A stretch of DNA of 64,000 bases, taken from Halobaculum litoreum (GTDB taxonomy: Archaea; Halobacteriota; Halobacteria; Halobacteriales; Haloferacaceae). The stretch spans positions 310,001 to 374,000 of the forward strand of contig NZ_CP126156.1 in assembly GCF_030127125.1 (NCBI RefSeq), read 5' to 3'. The translations under genes and the position numbers were made by a program. Shown here in pieces: positions 8,366-18,376 of this stretch; within the stretch, counting starts at the first letter, position 1; the number at the start of each line of letters is the position of its first letter. The notes beneath the pieces were generated by a model. The model had not been told where the DNA came from. It made no database searches and saw only the letters and a list, made by a program, of their open reading frames with translations.

Positions 8366-11300
8366 CTACCGGTCGGCCTGCACCAGCGCCACCAGCCGGT
8401 CCGTCACGCGCGCGACCGCCTCCGAGGCGTCCAGCGCGCCCGGGGGCCCCTGTCCGTTTCCGTTGCCGTTCGCCTGTCCGTTCCCGTTGCTGTTGCCGTT
8501 GCTGTTGCCGTTCGCCTGCCCATTGCCGTTGCTGTTGCCGTTCCCGTTGCTGTTGCCGTTCCCGTTCCCGTTCCCGTTCCCGTTGCCGTTCGCCTGCCCA
8601 TTGCCGTTCCCATTCCCGTTTCCGCTACCGCTGCTGTTCCCGCCTCCGTTGCCGTTCGCCTGTCCGTTCCCGTTGTCGCTGGCGTTCCCCGGTGAACTAC
8701 CGTTTCCTGCGCCCGGACCGCCGGAAGCTCCTCCGGAGGCCGTGTCGTTTGCGGACTGCCCGCTTCCCGCCGGAGAGCCGTCGCCGGCGGCGTCGTCGCC
8801 GCTCCCGGTCGTCTGTTCGTCGTCGCCGTTACCCGTGTCGTCGTCCGCGGGCGGGCCGTTCGGGTCGTCACCCTGCTGTCCCGGCGGGGTCTCGGGCGGC
8901 CCCTGACCGTTCGAGTTCCCGGGGCCCGCGTCGTCGGCCTCGTCGCCGCCGGGCGGACGTTCGGTGGAGTCGTCGCTCCCGGGCCCAGGCGACGACACGC
9001 TCGACGACTCCTCACTCTCCTCTTCGGCGTCGTTCTCCTCACTCTCCTCTTCGGCGTCGTTCTCGCTTCCGTCGTCCGCCGAGTCGCCCGTCTCCTGCTC
9101 CCCGTCGTCGTCCTCCTCTTCGTCGACGGTCTCACCGCCGTCGCCGGCTTCCTCGCCCGGCCGGTCCGTGGCGGCGGACTCGTCGTCGGAACTCCCCTCC
9201 GAGTTCCCGTCCGGGTCGTCCCCGCCGTCCCCGGCGGCGTCCGTCTCGCCGTCGTCGCTCTGGCCCGCGTTCCCCTCGGAGTCGTTCGGCTGGCCGTTCG
9301 ATCCGTCGTCGTCGGGGCTCTCGGGCGTGCCCGTCGTACCCTCCGGAGTCTGATCGTCGCTGTCGCCGTCGGCGTCACCGGCGTCACTCGTCGGCGGTGC
9401 CGACTCGTCCTCGTCCGACGGCGCGTCGGCGTCCTCGCCGCTCCCGTCGCCCTCGGGTGCGTCCCCGTCGGTAGCCTCCTCGTCGTCGCTCGGGGTCGAC
9501 GTGTCCTCCGACTGCTCCGAGGCCCCGTCGTCCGCGTCGTCGCCCGCGCCTCCGTTCCCCGGCGGCGCGTTCGACGGCGGTCCCGCTCCGTCGTTCTCGC
9601 CCCGATCGTCCCCGGGTCCGGCCCCGGACGCCCCGTCGTCGGGCGGGGTCGACTGCTCGTCGTCCCCGTCGTCGTCGCCGCCGGGACCGGCCGGCGGTTC
9701 GTCGCCGTCCGCGTCTCCCTCCTGGTCGTTGTTGGACTGGTCGTTGTTGGACTGGTCGTTGTTGGACTGGTCGTTGTTGGACTGGTCGTTGTTGGACTGG
9801 TCGTTGTTGGACTGGTCGTTGTTGGACTGGTCGTTGTTGGACTGGTCGTTGTTGGACTGGTCGTTGTTGGACTGGTCGTTGTTGGACTGGTCGTTGTTGG
9901 ACTGGTCGTTGTTGGACTGGTCGTCCTTCCCGTCTTCCCCCTCCTGCGCGCCGTCGTTCGGCGACTGGTCGTCGCTACCGGGGGGGCCGGTGTCGGAGCC
10001 GTCCTCGGCCGACCCGTCGGCGTCGCCGGACGACGATCCGCCCGACGCGCCGTCACCGGCCGGCGGCTGGTCCGGGGGCCCCTCGCCGTTCGATCCGGAC
10101 CCGGGGTCGTCGTTCCCCGGGGTGCTCTCCGGCGGGCCGCCGGGGGGCTCATCCTCCGACTGGTCGTCGCCCGCCGCGCCGGAACCGGGGGTGGCCGTGT
10201 CGTCCGCCGGCGTGTCCTCGGCCTCCTCGCCGTCTCCGTCGTCGGCCGTCTCGTCGTCGCTCCCGTCACCGTCGCCGGCGTCGGCGTCGGAGTTCTCGTT
10301 CGGCTGGTCGTCGTTCGGCTGGTCGTCGTTCGGCTGGTCGTCGTTCGGCTGGTCGTCGTTCGGCTGGTCGTCGTTCGGCTGGTCGTCGTTCGGCTGGTCG
10401 TCGTTCGGCTGGTCGTCGTTCGGCTGGTCGTCGTTCGGCTGGTCGTCGTTCGGCTGGTCGTCGTTCGGCTGGTCGTCGTTCGGCTGGTCGTCGTTCGGCT
10501 GGTCGTCGCTTCCACCGGTCGAATCGCTCCCCGCTCCGGACTGGGCTCCCTCCGCCGGCTCGTCTCCGGAAGCGCCGTCGGGCTGCTCCGAGTCGTCGGG
10601 CTGCTCCGAGTCGTCGGGCTGCTCCGAGTCGTCGGGCTGCTCCGAGTCGTCGGGCTGCTCCGAGTCGTCGGGCTCGGACTGCCCCGACTCCGGGGGGTCG
10701 TCGGCCGAGTCCTCGTCGTCCGCGGATCCCGCGCCCGATCCGTCCGACTCGCCGTCGGCCCCGGACTCCTCTGAGTCGGCGTCCTCGCCGGCCGGCGCGT
10801 CGTCGTTCCCTTCGGCTCCGGACTCCCCGGAGTCGGCTTCGTCACCGTCCGACTCGCCCTCCTCGTCCGGCGCGTCCTCGTCGTCCGGCGCGTCCTCGCC
10901 GTCCGGGGCGTCGTCGCCGCCGTCGTCGTCCGACCCGTCGTCGGGCGGGGCGGACTCGTCACCGTCGCTCGACGAACTCCCCGCGTTGCCGTCATCGTCG
11001 TCGTTCGTCGGCGGCGAGTCGTCGTCCCCGGCGGACGCGTCGTCCTCCGCTTGCCCGTCGTCGTCGCCGGCGCTCCCGGCGTTCGACTGGCCGCCCGAGT
11101 CGGCACCGGAGCCGTCGGGCCCGTCCCCGTCGTCATCGTCGTCGGTCGAACCGGAGTCGGCCGAGGCGCTCGGGGCGTCGGACGTCGCCGGGCCGCTCTC
11201 GAACAGGCTCGCGGGGTTGCCGTCGACGCGCGACTCGTCGGTCTGGACGCACCGGCCGAACAGGACGTAGGCGGCGCCGGCGTCGTTGCCGCCGCCGTCG

Positions 11301-12868
11301 TTCTCCGGCGCGCCCACGAGCACGTCCTGGGTGGCGTTGCCGCCGACGTCGCCGGCCGACGCGACCGCGTGGCCGGCCTCGTCGTCGTCCCCCTCGCCGG
11401 TGATCCGCGCGTCGGCGTCCCCGAGGCTGCTCGTCACCGCGTCGCCCCCGTTCTCGATCAGGTAGGCGGCGCCGGAGTCGTTGCCGACGCCGGTGTCGTG
11501 GCGCGGCGCTCCGACGAGTACGTCGGCTCGCGGCCCGCAGGCCGTACCGGTCACCGCGACCGAGAAGCCGGCGAGGTCGCCCGCGCCCACGCCGCGGTAG
11601 GTGCGGTCGGCCGCCGAGAGGTCGCCGCCGGCGAGCGTCCGGTTGCCGAAGAGGACGTACGCCGCCCCCGAGTCGGTGCCGTTGGCGTCGGCGAAGGGCG
11701 CGCCGATCACGAGGTCGTCGACGCCGTCGCCGTTCACGTCGGCGCCGCCCGCCAGCGCCGCGCCGGCGAAGTCGCCGCTCTCGGCGCCGGTCACCTCGAC
11801 GCCGGCCTCGTCGAGGACGCTCGCGTTGGACGCCGCGAACACGTCCGAGAGGACGTACACCGCGCCGTCGTTGGAGCGGTTCGCCCGGTCGGTGTCGGAC
11901 GCCGGCGCCCCGACCGCGGCGTCCGCGCGGCCGTCGCCGTCGATGTCGCCGACTCCGGCGACCGCCGACCCGGCCAGGTCGTTGTCGTCCTCGCCGTAGA
12001 ACGCCGCGTCCGCCTCGGACAGCGACAGGGTCCCCGTCGGCCGCTCGGCGAGCGACACGAGGTACGCCGCCCCCGACTCGTTGCCCTCCGTCGTGTCCGC
12101 GCGGGGCGCGCCCACGAGCACGCCGCCGCCGGAGCCGTTCTCCGCGACGACCGTCGTCACGGCCTCGCCGGCCTCGTCGTCGACACCGGCGGCGGTCAGC
12201 GTGAGGTCGGCCGCCGCGGGGAGGCTGCTCCGCCCGGAGAGCGACTCGCCGCCGTAGACGACGTACGCCGCGCCGGCGCCGCCGTCGGTGGCGTTGCCCG
12301 CGGTGGCGTTCCCCGTCGCGTTCCCCGTCGCGTTCCCCGTCGCGTTCCCGCCGGCGTCGGCGAAGGGCGCGCCGATCACGAGGTCGCTGTACCCGTCGCC
12401 GTCGACGCCGCCGGCGACCGCGGCCCCGGCGCTCCCGTTCGCGGTGTCGCCCACGAACACGGCGTCCGCCGCCGTCACGTCGAGGTCGCCGGGGTCGACG
12501 GGGCCGTAGAAGAGGTACACCGCGCCGCCGTTTGGTGCCTGTCCGTCCGTCTCCGGCGCGCCGACGACGAAGTCGGCGACGCCGTCGCCGTTCACGTCGC
12601 CGACGCCGGCGAGGGTGTACCCCGCCATGTCGCGGCCGTTCCCGCCGCGGACGCGGACGTCGGCCGACCCCAACTCGAGCTCGCCCGCGAGCGTCACCTC
12701 CTCCGCCGCGTCCGCCGCGTCGTCGCCTCCGATCGAGATCCCCCCCGCGTCGCCGCCGCGTAAGCCCTCCGTGACGCCGGTAGGGCCGACACCGACGAGG
12801 ATCGGGGCGGCGACCACCACGAGGGCCATCACGACGACTAACGCGGGGATCCGAGCGCCGTTCTCCAT
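8366..12868 (-). CDS. Giant secreted FG-GAP (integrin-alpha-like) protein with acidic repeat tail
   Basis: This is a 1500-residue surface or secreted protein. Residues 1 to about 30 form a hydrophobic signal. About seven FG-GAP beta-propeller repeats fill residues 60-545, marked by calcium-loop motifs such as DVNGDGVADFVVGAP and DIDGDGRADAAVGAP and by recurring GAAYVL strands. From about residue 545 the chain is almost only Asp, Glu, Ser, Gly, Pro, Asn and Gln. It includes five SEQPDD units (about 732-762), fourteen QPNDD units (787-856), thirteen QSNND units (984-1049) and an Asn-Gly tail (1393-1472). No sortase or PGF anchor is visible at the C-terminus. A paralogue lies directly upstream at 13103-16437. 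The role, perhaps adhesion or cell-surface structure, is inferred. Confidence 0.85.
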   Translation of the reverse strand: MENGARIPALVVVMALVVVAAPILVGVGPTGVTEGLRGGDAGGISIGGDDAADAAEEVTLAGELELGSADVRVRGGNGRDMAGYTLAGVGDVNGDGVADFVVGAPETDGQAPNGGAVYLFYGPVDPGDLDVTAADAVFVGDTANGSAGAAVAGGVDGDGYSDLVIGAPFADAGGNATGNATGNATGNATAGNATDGGAGAAYVVYGGESLSGRSSLPAAADLTLTAAGVDDEAGEAVTTVVAENGSGGGVLVGAPRADTTEGNESGAAYLVSLAERPTGTLSLSEADAAFYGEDDNDLAGSAVAGVGDIDGDGRADAAVGAPASDTDRANRSNDGAVYVLSDVFAASNASVLDEAGVEVTGAESGDFAGAALAGGADVNGDGVDDLVIGAPFADANGTDSGAAYVLFGNRTLAGGDLSAADRTYRGVGAGDLAGFSVAVTGTACGPRADVLVGAPRHDTGVGNDSGAAYLIENGGDAVTSSLGDADARITGEGDDDEAGHAVASAGDVGGNATQDVLVGAPENDGGGNDAGAAYVLFGRCVQTDESRVDGNPASLFESGPATSDAPSASADSGSTDDDDDGDGPDGSGADSGGQSNAGSAGDDDGQAEDDASAGDDDSPPTNDDDDGNAGSSSSDGDESAPPDDGSDDDGGDDAPDGEDAPDDEDAPDEEGESDGDEADSGESGAEGNDDAPAGEDADSEESGADGESDGSGAGSADDEDSADDPPESGQSEPDDSEQPDDSEQPDDSEQPDDSEQPDDSEQPDGASGDEPAEGAQSGAGSDSTGGSDDQPNDDQPNDDQPNDDQPNDDQPNDDQPNDDQPNDDQPNDDQPNDDQPNDDQPNDDQPNDDQPNDDQPNENSDADAGDGDGSDDETADDGDGEEAEDTPADDTATPGSGAAGDDQSEDEPPGGPPESTPGNDDPGSGSNGEGPPDQPPAGDGASGGSSSGDADGSAEDGSDTGPPGSDDQSPNDGAQEGEDGKDDQSNNDQSNNDQSNNDQSNNDQSNNDQSNNDQSNNDQSNNDQSNNDQSNNDQSNNDQSNNDQSNNDQEGDADGDEPPAGPGGDDDGDDEQSTPPDDGASGAGPGDDRGENDGAGPPSNAPPGNGGAGDDADDGASEQSEDTSTPSDDEEATDGDAPEGDGSGEDADAPSDEDESAPPTSDAGDADGDSDDQTPEGTTGTPESPDDDGSNGQPNDSEGNAGQSDDGETDAAGDGGDDPDGNSEGSSDDESAATDRPGEEAGDGGETVDEEEDDDGEQETGDSADDGSENDAEEESEENDAEEESEESSSVSSPGPGSDDSTERPPGGDEADDAGPGNSNGQGPPETPPGQQGDDPNGPPADDDTGNGDDEQTTGSGDDAAGDGSPAGSGQSANDTASGGASGGPGAGNGSSPGNASDNGNGQANGNGGGNSSGSGNGNGNGNGQANGNGNGNGNGNGNSNGNGNSNGNGQANGNSNGNSNGNGQANGNGNGQGPPGALDASEAVARVTDRLVALVQADR
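8453..8690. repeat. Degenerate Asn-Gly coding repeat
   Basis: Six-base units of the type CCGTTG or CCGTTC, interrupted by GCCTGT/CCA, encode runs of Gly-Asn and Gly-Gln-Ala-Asn-Gly near the C-terminus of the FG-GAP protein. Units vary at the third codon position and in order, so this array is older or less homogenised than the two 15-bp arrays in the same gene. Confidence 0.8.
9722..9916. repeat. Thirteen perfect tandem copies of a 15-bp unit
   Basis: The unit CTGGTCGTTGTTGGA repeats thirteen times without a mismatch and encodes (QSNND)13 on the minus strand within the FG-GAP protein. Perfect identity at synonymous positions points to recent slippage or unequal recombination. Because the unit is a multiple of three, copy-number change alters protein length without breaking the frame. 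Confidence 0.97.
10299..10508. repeat. Fourteen perfect tandem copies of a 15-bp unit
   Basis: The unit TTCGGCTGGTCGTCG repeats fourteen times without mismatch and encodes (QPNDD)14 on the minus strand in the same FG-GAP protein. It is related in length and in part of its sequence to the QSNND array, which suggests that one array gave rise to the other. Confidence 0.97.
10583..10672. repeat. Five tandem copies of an 18-bp unit
   Basis: The unit CTGCTCCGAGTCGTCGGG occurs five times and encodes SEQPDD repeats (SEQPDG in one end unit) on the minus strand of the FG-GAP gene. It is frame-preserving like its neighbours. Confidence 0.92.
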
Positions 12869-13102
12869 GCGAGGAGCCCACGCCGACCGGCCACCTTGTT
12901 ACTCACAGCGCCCGACACGTCGCCGTCGAGTAACACGGCGCTACACGGCGCCGCGCTCGGGGCGCCGGACGAGACAGCGATCGGGGACGGATCGGCGTTC
13001 CCGAGGCCCGAGACGGGCGGAAAGGCCGCCGTACGACGACCACGCCGACGAGTAGCGTCGCCGTTCCGCTACACGTGGGTCCCCGAAGGACCTCCCCGGT
13101 CG

Positions 13103-16100
13103 TTACGTGGACTCCCCGCCGTCGTTCTCCGCGTCGCTCCCGTCCTCGCTCTCTTCGTTCTCGTCGTCCTCGTCTTCCTCTTCGCCGTTCTCCGCCTCAC
13201 CGTTCTCCTCGTCGTTCCCGCCGTCTTCATCCTCGCCGTTCTCCTCCTCGCTGTTGTCACCCTCCTCACCGTTCTCCTCCTCACCGTTCTCCTCCTCTCC
13301 GTTCTCCGCCTCGCCGTTCTCATCGTCGCCGTTGTCACCCTCCTCGCCGTTCTCATCGTCGCCGTTGTCACCCTCCTCGCCGTTGTCGCCGTTCTCGTCC
13401 GTGGGGTCGTCGCCGTCGGGCGACGCCGGTTCGCCGTCGTCGGTCTCGTTCCCCTCGTCCGGTTCGTCGTCGCCGTCGGGGGGCGCCGTCCCGTTCTCTG
13501 ACTCGCCGTCCGCGGGTTCGAGTCCGGTCTCCCCCTCGTCGGAGTCGACGCCCGCGTCGGCTTCGCACGCGATCTCGACGGTGTCGACGCCGACTTCGGT
13601 GACGTTCTCGTCCTCGCCGGTCAGCGTCCGCACGGTGTACGTTCCGTTCTCCAGCGTGTCGAGGGCGAGTTCGTCGTCCTCCTCGCCGGCCGGGTCGAGC
13701 GTCACGCGCTCTTCGGTGTCGCCCGGCCCCTCGACGTCGACCTGCACCGCGACCTCGTTGGGGTTCGTGACGACCAACACGCCGCCGTCGTCGTCGCAGT
13801 CGGCGGTCGCCCCGACCGGGCGCAGGTTCACCGGGGGCGCGGGCTCGTCGGGCTCGTCGGGTTCGTCGGGCGCCGTCGGGGCACAGTCGACCGCGACGGC
13901 CTCGACGCCGACCTCGGTGCCGTTCTCGTCCTCGGCGGTCAGCGTCCGCACGGTGTACGTCCCGTTCACCAGCCCGTCGAGCCGGAGCCGGTCGTCGTCC
14001 TCGCCCGCGGGCCCGAGCGTCGCGCGCTCGTCGGTGTCGTTCGGCCCCACGACGACGACCTGCACCGGGACGTCGTTGGGGTTCGCGACGACCAGCACGC
14101 CGCCGTCGCCGTCGACGTCGCAGGCGACGGTCGTCTCGACGGGGCCGAGTCCGGGGCCGTCGCCGGCGGCCGGGCAGTCGACGGCGAGTCGCTCGCGGCC
14201 GACTTCCCGCTCCCGTCCGTCGGCGGTCAGCGTGCGGACGGTGTAGCTCCCGTTCTCCAGTCCGACGAGTCGTCGGCTGTCGTTCGCCTCCCCGGCCGGA
14301 TCGAGCGCCACGCGCTCGACGGTGTCGTTCGGACCCTCGACGACCGCCACCACGGGGACGTCGTTGGGGTTCGTCACGTTCAGCGTCCCCCCCGCGGCCG
14401 CGCAGGTCGTGTTCGTCCCGACGAGCCCAGCGGCGGCGTCTCGCCGCCGTCGTCCGCGCACTCGACGGTGAGCGTGTCGCGGCCGACCGTCTCCCCGTCG
14501 CCCTCCCCGGCGGTCAGCGTCCGGACCCGGTAGTCGCCGTCCGGGAGCGCCGACAGCCGGAGGGCGTCGTCGCCGCCCTCGGCGTCGAGGGTCGTGCGTC
14601 GCTCGAACCCTCCCGGGCCGGTGACGACGACGCGAACCGGCTCGTCGTTGGGGTTCGTGACGACCAGCCGGCCGCCGTCGTCGCGACACGTCACCGCGAT
14701 CGACGCCCGTGTCAGGTCGTCGTCCTCGTCGTCGTCGTCGCGGTCCTTGTCACGGTCGTCGTCGCGGTCCTTGTCACGGTCCTTGTCCCGGTCCTCGTCG
14801 CGGTCGTCGTCCCGTTCCGCGGGGTCGTCGACGCAGTCGCCGCGCAGGACGTAGGCGATCCCGCCGTCGGCCGCACGCGGTGCCCCGACCGCCACGTCCG
14901 CGGCGTCGTCGCCGCTCACGTCGCCGGCGTCGGCGACGGCGGTGCCGGCCTCGTCGCGCGGCGTCTCCCCGCGCAGCGTCGCGTCCGCGTCGTCGAGGAC
15001 GGTCGACCCCCGTCGCACCTCGCCGTCGATCAGGTACGCGGCGCCGGAGTCGTTGCCGGCGACCGTGTCGCGCCGCGGCGCACCCACGAGCACGTCCGCG
15101 GCGTCGCCGCGCTCGCGCCGACGACGGCGACCGAGAAGCCCGCGAGGTCGCCCGCCGCGACGCCGTACAGGCGGCGGTCGGCGTCCGCGACGCTGCCGTC
15201 CTCGATCTCGCCGCCGAACACGACGTAGGCGGCGCCGGCGTTGCGGCCGGTCGCGTCGGCGAAGGGGCGCCGATCACGAGGTCGTCGACGCCGTCGCCGT
15301 TCACGTCGGCCCCGCCGGCGACGGCGGCGCCGGCGCGGTCGCGAGAGGTCGCGCCGTTCACCCGCGCGTCGGCCGTGTCGAGGCTCCGCTCGCCCCGGAG
15401 AACACGTCCGAGAGGACGTACACCGCGCCGTCGTTCGTGGCGTTCGCCCGCCGCGCGTCCGCGCCCGGCGCGCCCACCGCCAGCTCCTCGCGCCCGTCGT
15501 CGTCCACGTCGCCGACGGCCGCCACCGCGACCCCGGCCACGTCGTTGTCGTCCTCGCCGAGGAACGTCGCGTCGGCGTCGGCCAGCGACCGCCGATCCGT
15601 CGGCCCGTCGCGCAGGTCGACGACGTACACCGCGCCCGAGGCGTTGCCCGCGGAGGTGTTCGCGCCCGGCGCGCCGACCGCGACCCCGCCGCCGGCGTCC
15701 GCGTCGTCGTCGCGCCCGGCGCCCACCACGGCGACGGCGTCGCCGGCCTCGTCGCCCGCGCCGGCGCCGGCGAGCCGGACGCCGGCGGCCGTCGTGATCC
15801 GCCGCTCGCCCGAGAGCGACTCGCCGCCGTACACGACGTAGACGGCCCCCGAGTCGGTGCCGCCGGCGTCGTCGCCGGGCGCGCCGATCACGAGGTCGCT
15901 GTACCCGTCGCCGTCGACGTCGCGGCCCGCGAGCGCGGCCCCCGCCCGGTCCTCGGTGTCGACCCCGTAGAGCACGAGGTCCGCGTCGTCGGCGTCCACC
16001 TCGCCGCGGTCGACCGGCCCGTAGAACAGGTACACCGCGCCGGCGTTCCGGGCACGGGAGTCGTTGCGCGGCGCGCCGACCAGCAGGTCCGCCTCGCCGT

Positions 16101-16437
16101 CGCCGTTCACGTCGCCGACGCCGGCGACCGCGCGGCCCAGCCGGTCGCCGTCACCGGTCGCGTTGACGCGCGTGTCGGCGTCCCCGAGGTCCGTTCGACC
16201 GGTCAAAACCCCGCGTCGGTCCGGCGCGACGGTCCCGGCGTCGGGGGATCGAGCGCGCTCGCGGCCGCCGCACCCGTCGTCGCGGTGCCCGTCGTCGCGG
16301 TGCTCGTCGTCGCGGTCGTCGCCGCCCCGGACTCCCGGGCCGGGCCCGGACGGAGCGACCGCGCCGGCGACGGGGGCGACCACCGCGAGCAGGGTCACCG
16401 CCACCACCACCGCGGTCGCGTGATCGAGTCGAACCAT
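13103..16437 (-). pseudogene. Second FG-GAP secreted protein, split by four apparent single-base deletions
   Basis: The order of parts matches the paralogue at 8366-12868: a hydrophobic signal (ATAVVVAVTLLAVVAPVAG), FG-GAP repeats such as GDVNGDGEADLLVGAP, then a tail. The tail differs. It has four tandem domains of about 95 residues, each with VTNPN/VANPN-PV-V-V-GP and ending YTVRTLT or YRVRTLT, then a Glu/Asn/Gly repeat region. As sequenced, the frame shifts by one at about 15391-15394, 15264-15271, 15105-15118 and 14426-14428, always in the direction of a missing base. All pieces together give about 1110 residues. The coding sequence between breaks is undamaged, so assembly error is likelier than decay. 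The ATG at 16437 is preferred; a GTG lies at 16449. Confidence 0.8.
13130..13395. repeat. Glu/Asn/Gly-coding degenerate repeat tract
   Basis: On the minus strand this tract encodes repeated NGEEE, NGEEGDN and NGDDE units at the C-terminus of the second FG-GAP protein. The DNA units (CCGTTCTCCTCCTC and variants) are imperfect, unlike the perfect 15-bp arrays in the neighbouring paralogue. Confidence 0.75.
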
Positions 16438-16449
16438 GGCCACGGCCAC

Positions 16450-16761
16450 GCCGGGGGCCGTCCTTGTTATCCACCGTCGCCGCCGGCGGCCGCGAGCGTA
16501 GCGGCGCGTTACACGGAACCGTCGCGACGGTCGCGAGCGGGGAACCGACGGAGGGCGGCGGGATCGACGGGGTCCGGTCCGGGTCGGCGCCGCCTCGGAG
16601 GACCGGACGGCCGTCGTGGCCGGCGGTACGGTCGGCCCACCCCGGACGCGGGCGCCCTCCCGGCGACGGCCGGCGCTAAGCCGGCGTTAGTCTGCGTTCG
16701 GTCGGCTTACACTCCCGACCGAGCCGGCGAGCCGGGACGTCGGCTCGTCCGTGCGACGACG
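16450..16761. other. Intergenic stretch without recognisable features
   Basis: These 312 GC-rich bases separate the FG-GAP pair from the sugar-acid dehydratase. I see no coding sequence with haloarchaeal character, no tRNA, and only the presumed promoter region of the second FG-GAP gene at its left end. Confidence 0.5.
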
Positions 16762-18000
16762 TTACGCCTCGTCGAACAGCGTCTCGCCGTCGACCATGTG
16801 CTCGGCGACGACGTCCATGTCGAGGGTGACGCCGATGCCGGGCTCCTCGGGGACGGTGATGTAGCCGTCCTCGATGACGTCCTCCTCGACGAGGTCCGCC
16901 CACCAGCCCAGCTCGTAGGAGTGGTACTCGACGGCCAGCGAGTTCGGGATGGCGGCGCCGACGTGGGCGCTCGCCATCGTCGCGACCGGCGAGGAGACGT
17001 TGTGCATCGCGACGGGGACGTAGTACTGGTTCGCGACGTCCGCGATCTTGCGGGTCTCGCGCATCCCGCCGACCTTCGGCATGTCCGGCGCGATGATGTC
17101 GACCGCCTGGTTCTCGATGAGGCGGCGCTCCTCGGTGACGCGGTAGCGGTTCTCGCCGACCGTGATCGGCGTGACCGTCGACTTGGTGACCTCCTCTTGC
17201 ACCTCGAGGTTCTCCGGCGGGACGGGGTCCTCCAGCCACCACACGTCGTACTCCTCGATGGCGTTCGCGAGCCGCTTGGCCGAGCCGCCCGAGAAGGTCC
17301 AGTGACAGTCGAACGCGACGTCCGCGCGGTCCTTCACGCGCTCGGTGACCGCCTCGACGATCTCGGCTTTGTGGCGGATCTCGCCCGGCCGGAGGTGGCG
17401 GTTCGCGCGGTCCTTCTCGAAGCCCGAGGGGACGTCGAGGTCGAACTTCAGCGCGTCGTAGCCCAGTTCCTCGACGACGCGCTCGGCCTCGTCGGCACAG
17501 GCCTCCGGATCCGCTTCCTCCTCGGTGTGGCAGTCGCAGTACACGCGCATCTCGTCGCGGTACTTGCCGCCGAGGAGTTGGTACGCCGGCACCTCGAGGA
17601 TCTTGCCCGCGAGGTCGTGGAGCGCGATCTCGATGCCGGAGATCGCGGTGACGGTGACGCCCTCGACGGTGCCCTCGCCGCTCATCTTCTGGATGAGGTG
17701 CTCGTACAGGCGGTCGATGTCGAGGGGGTTCTCGCCGACGATCATCGGCTTCATGCGCTCGATGAGCTCCGGGACGCCGGCGCCCCAGTACGCCTCGCCG
17801 GTGCCGACGACTCCCGCGTCGGTGTAGACGCGCACGAGCGTCCACGGGAAGTTCCCGTCGACCATCGTGCACTGCACGTCCGTGATCTCGACGTCGCGGC
17901 CGCCGCCGCGCTCGGCGGTGACGCCCATCGTCTCGCTCGACAGCTCCCGCATCGTGTACTCCGCGTTCGGGTCGTGGAGCGAGTCGTAGTTCCTGCTCAT
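16762..18000 (-). CDS. Enolase-superfamily sugar-acid dehydratase (gluconate/xylonate type)
   Basis: This is a 412-residue member of the mandelate racemase/muconate-lactonizing branch of the enolase superfamily. It shows the lysine-bearing strand KFDLDVP, metal ligands in FDCHWTF, WWLEDPVPPEN and GENRYR, and the C-terminal MHNVSSP. Its length and N-terminus (YDSLHDPNAEYTMRELS) resemble the haloarchaeal D-gluconate (GnaD) and D-xylonate (XacD) dehydratases, which form 2-keto-3-deoxy acids for the semi-phosphorylative Entner-Doudoroff or pentose pathways. No other sugar gene is adjacent, so the substrate is undecided. AT-rich sequence just upstream of the ATG at 18000 is a likely promoter. Confidence 0.87.
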   Translation of the reverse strand: MSRNYDSLHDPNAEYTMRELSSETMGVTAERGGGRDVEITDVQCTMVDGNFPWTLVRVYTDAGVVGTGEAYWGAGVPELIERMKPMIVGENPLDIDRLYEHLIQKMSGEGTVEGVTVTAISGIEIALHDLAGKILEVPAYQLLGGKYRDEMRVYCDCHTEEEADPEACADEAERVVEELGYDALKFDLDVPSGFEKDRANRHLRPGEIRHKAEIVEAVTERVKDRADVAFDCHWTFSGGSAKRLANAIEEYDVWWLEDPVPPENLEVQEEVTKSTVTPITVGENRYRVTEERRLIENQAVDIIAPDMPKVGGMRETRKIADVANQYYVPVAMHNVSSPVATMASAHVGAAIPNSLAVEYHSYELGWWADLVEEDVIEDGYITVPEEPGIGVTLDMDVVAEHMVDGETLFDEA

Positions 18001-18084
18001 GGATAGCCGTTTACTCGCATTAGTGTAAAGGTTGGCTGTCCGGCCCGTCCCGGGGCGGCCGGCCGCGGCGCGGGGGCGCTCGCG

Positions 18085-18309
18085 TCAGCGGCCGCCGGCG
18101 CTGCGGACCAGCTCCACGGCGCGGTAGGAGCCGTACGAGAGGCCGACGAACCCGAGGACGAACACGGCCGCGCCCGCCGCGAGGCCGTAGTCGCGCCACG
18201 TGACGTTGACGACGACGAGCATGAGGTACACCAGGCCGGCGAGCCCCGGCACGCCGAGGATCACCGCGAGGATGGACTTCGTGTCGTCGTACGGGCGGCG
18301 TCGGGACAC
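18085..18309 (-). CDS. Small two-helix membrane protein
   Basis: This 74-residue protein has a basic N-terminus (MSRRRPYDD) followed by two hydrophobic helices (SILAVILGVPGLAGLVYLM and GLAAGAAVFVLGFVGL), with a short polar tail. I do not recognise the family. It lies between the dehydratase and the DUF7344 regulator on the same strand. Confidence 0.65.
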   Translation of the reverse strand: MSRRRPYDDTKSILAVILGVPGLAGLVYLMLVVVNVTWRDYGLAAGAAVFVLGFVGLSYGSYRAVELVRSAGGR

Positions 18310-18376
18310 ACCACCCCTTCCAGCGCCGACGGATAAAAGCTCCCGGACGGACGCGCGACCTCCGTGTGGCCCCCGG

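Noticed and set aside
9722-10508. Possible CRISPR array from the regular 15-bp repeats
   Set aside because: Units are directly adjacent with no spacers, are multiples of three and encode peptide repeats inside a long gene.
13103-16437. Programmed frameshifting in the second FG-GAP gene
   Set aside because: Four shifts in the same direction, each at a C run or GC-rich spot without a slippery site and pseudoknot arrangement, fit sequence error better.
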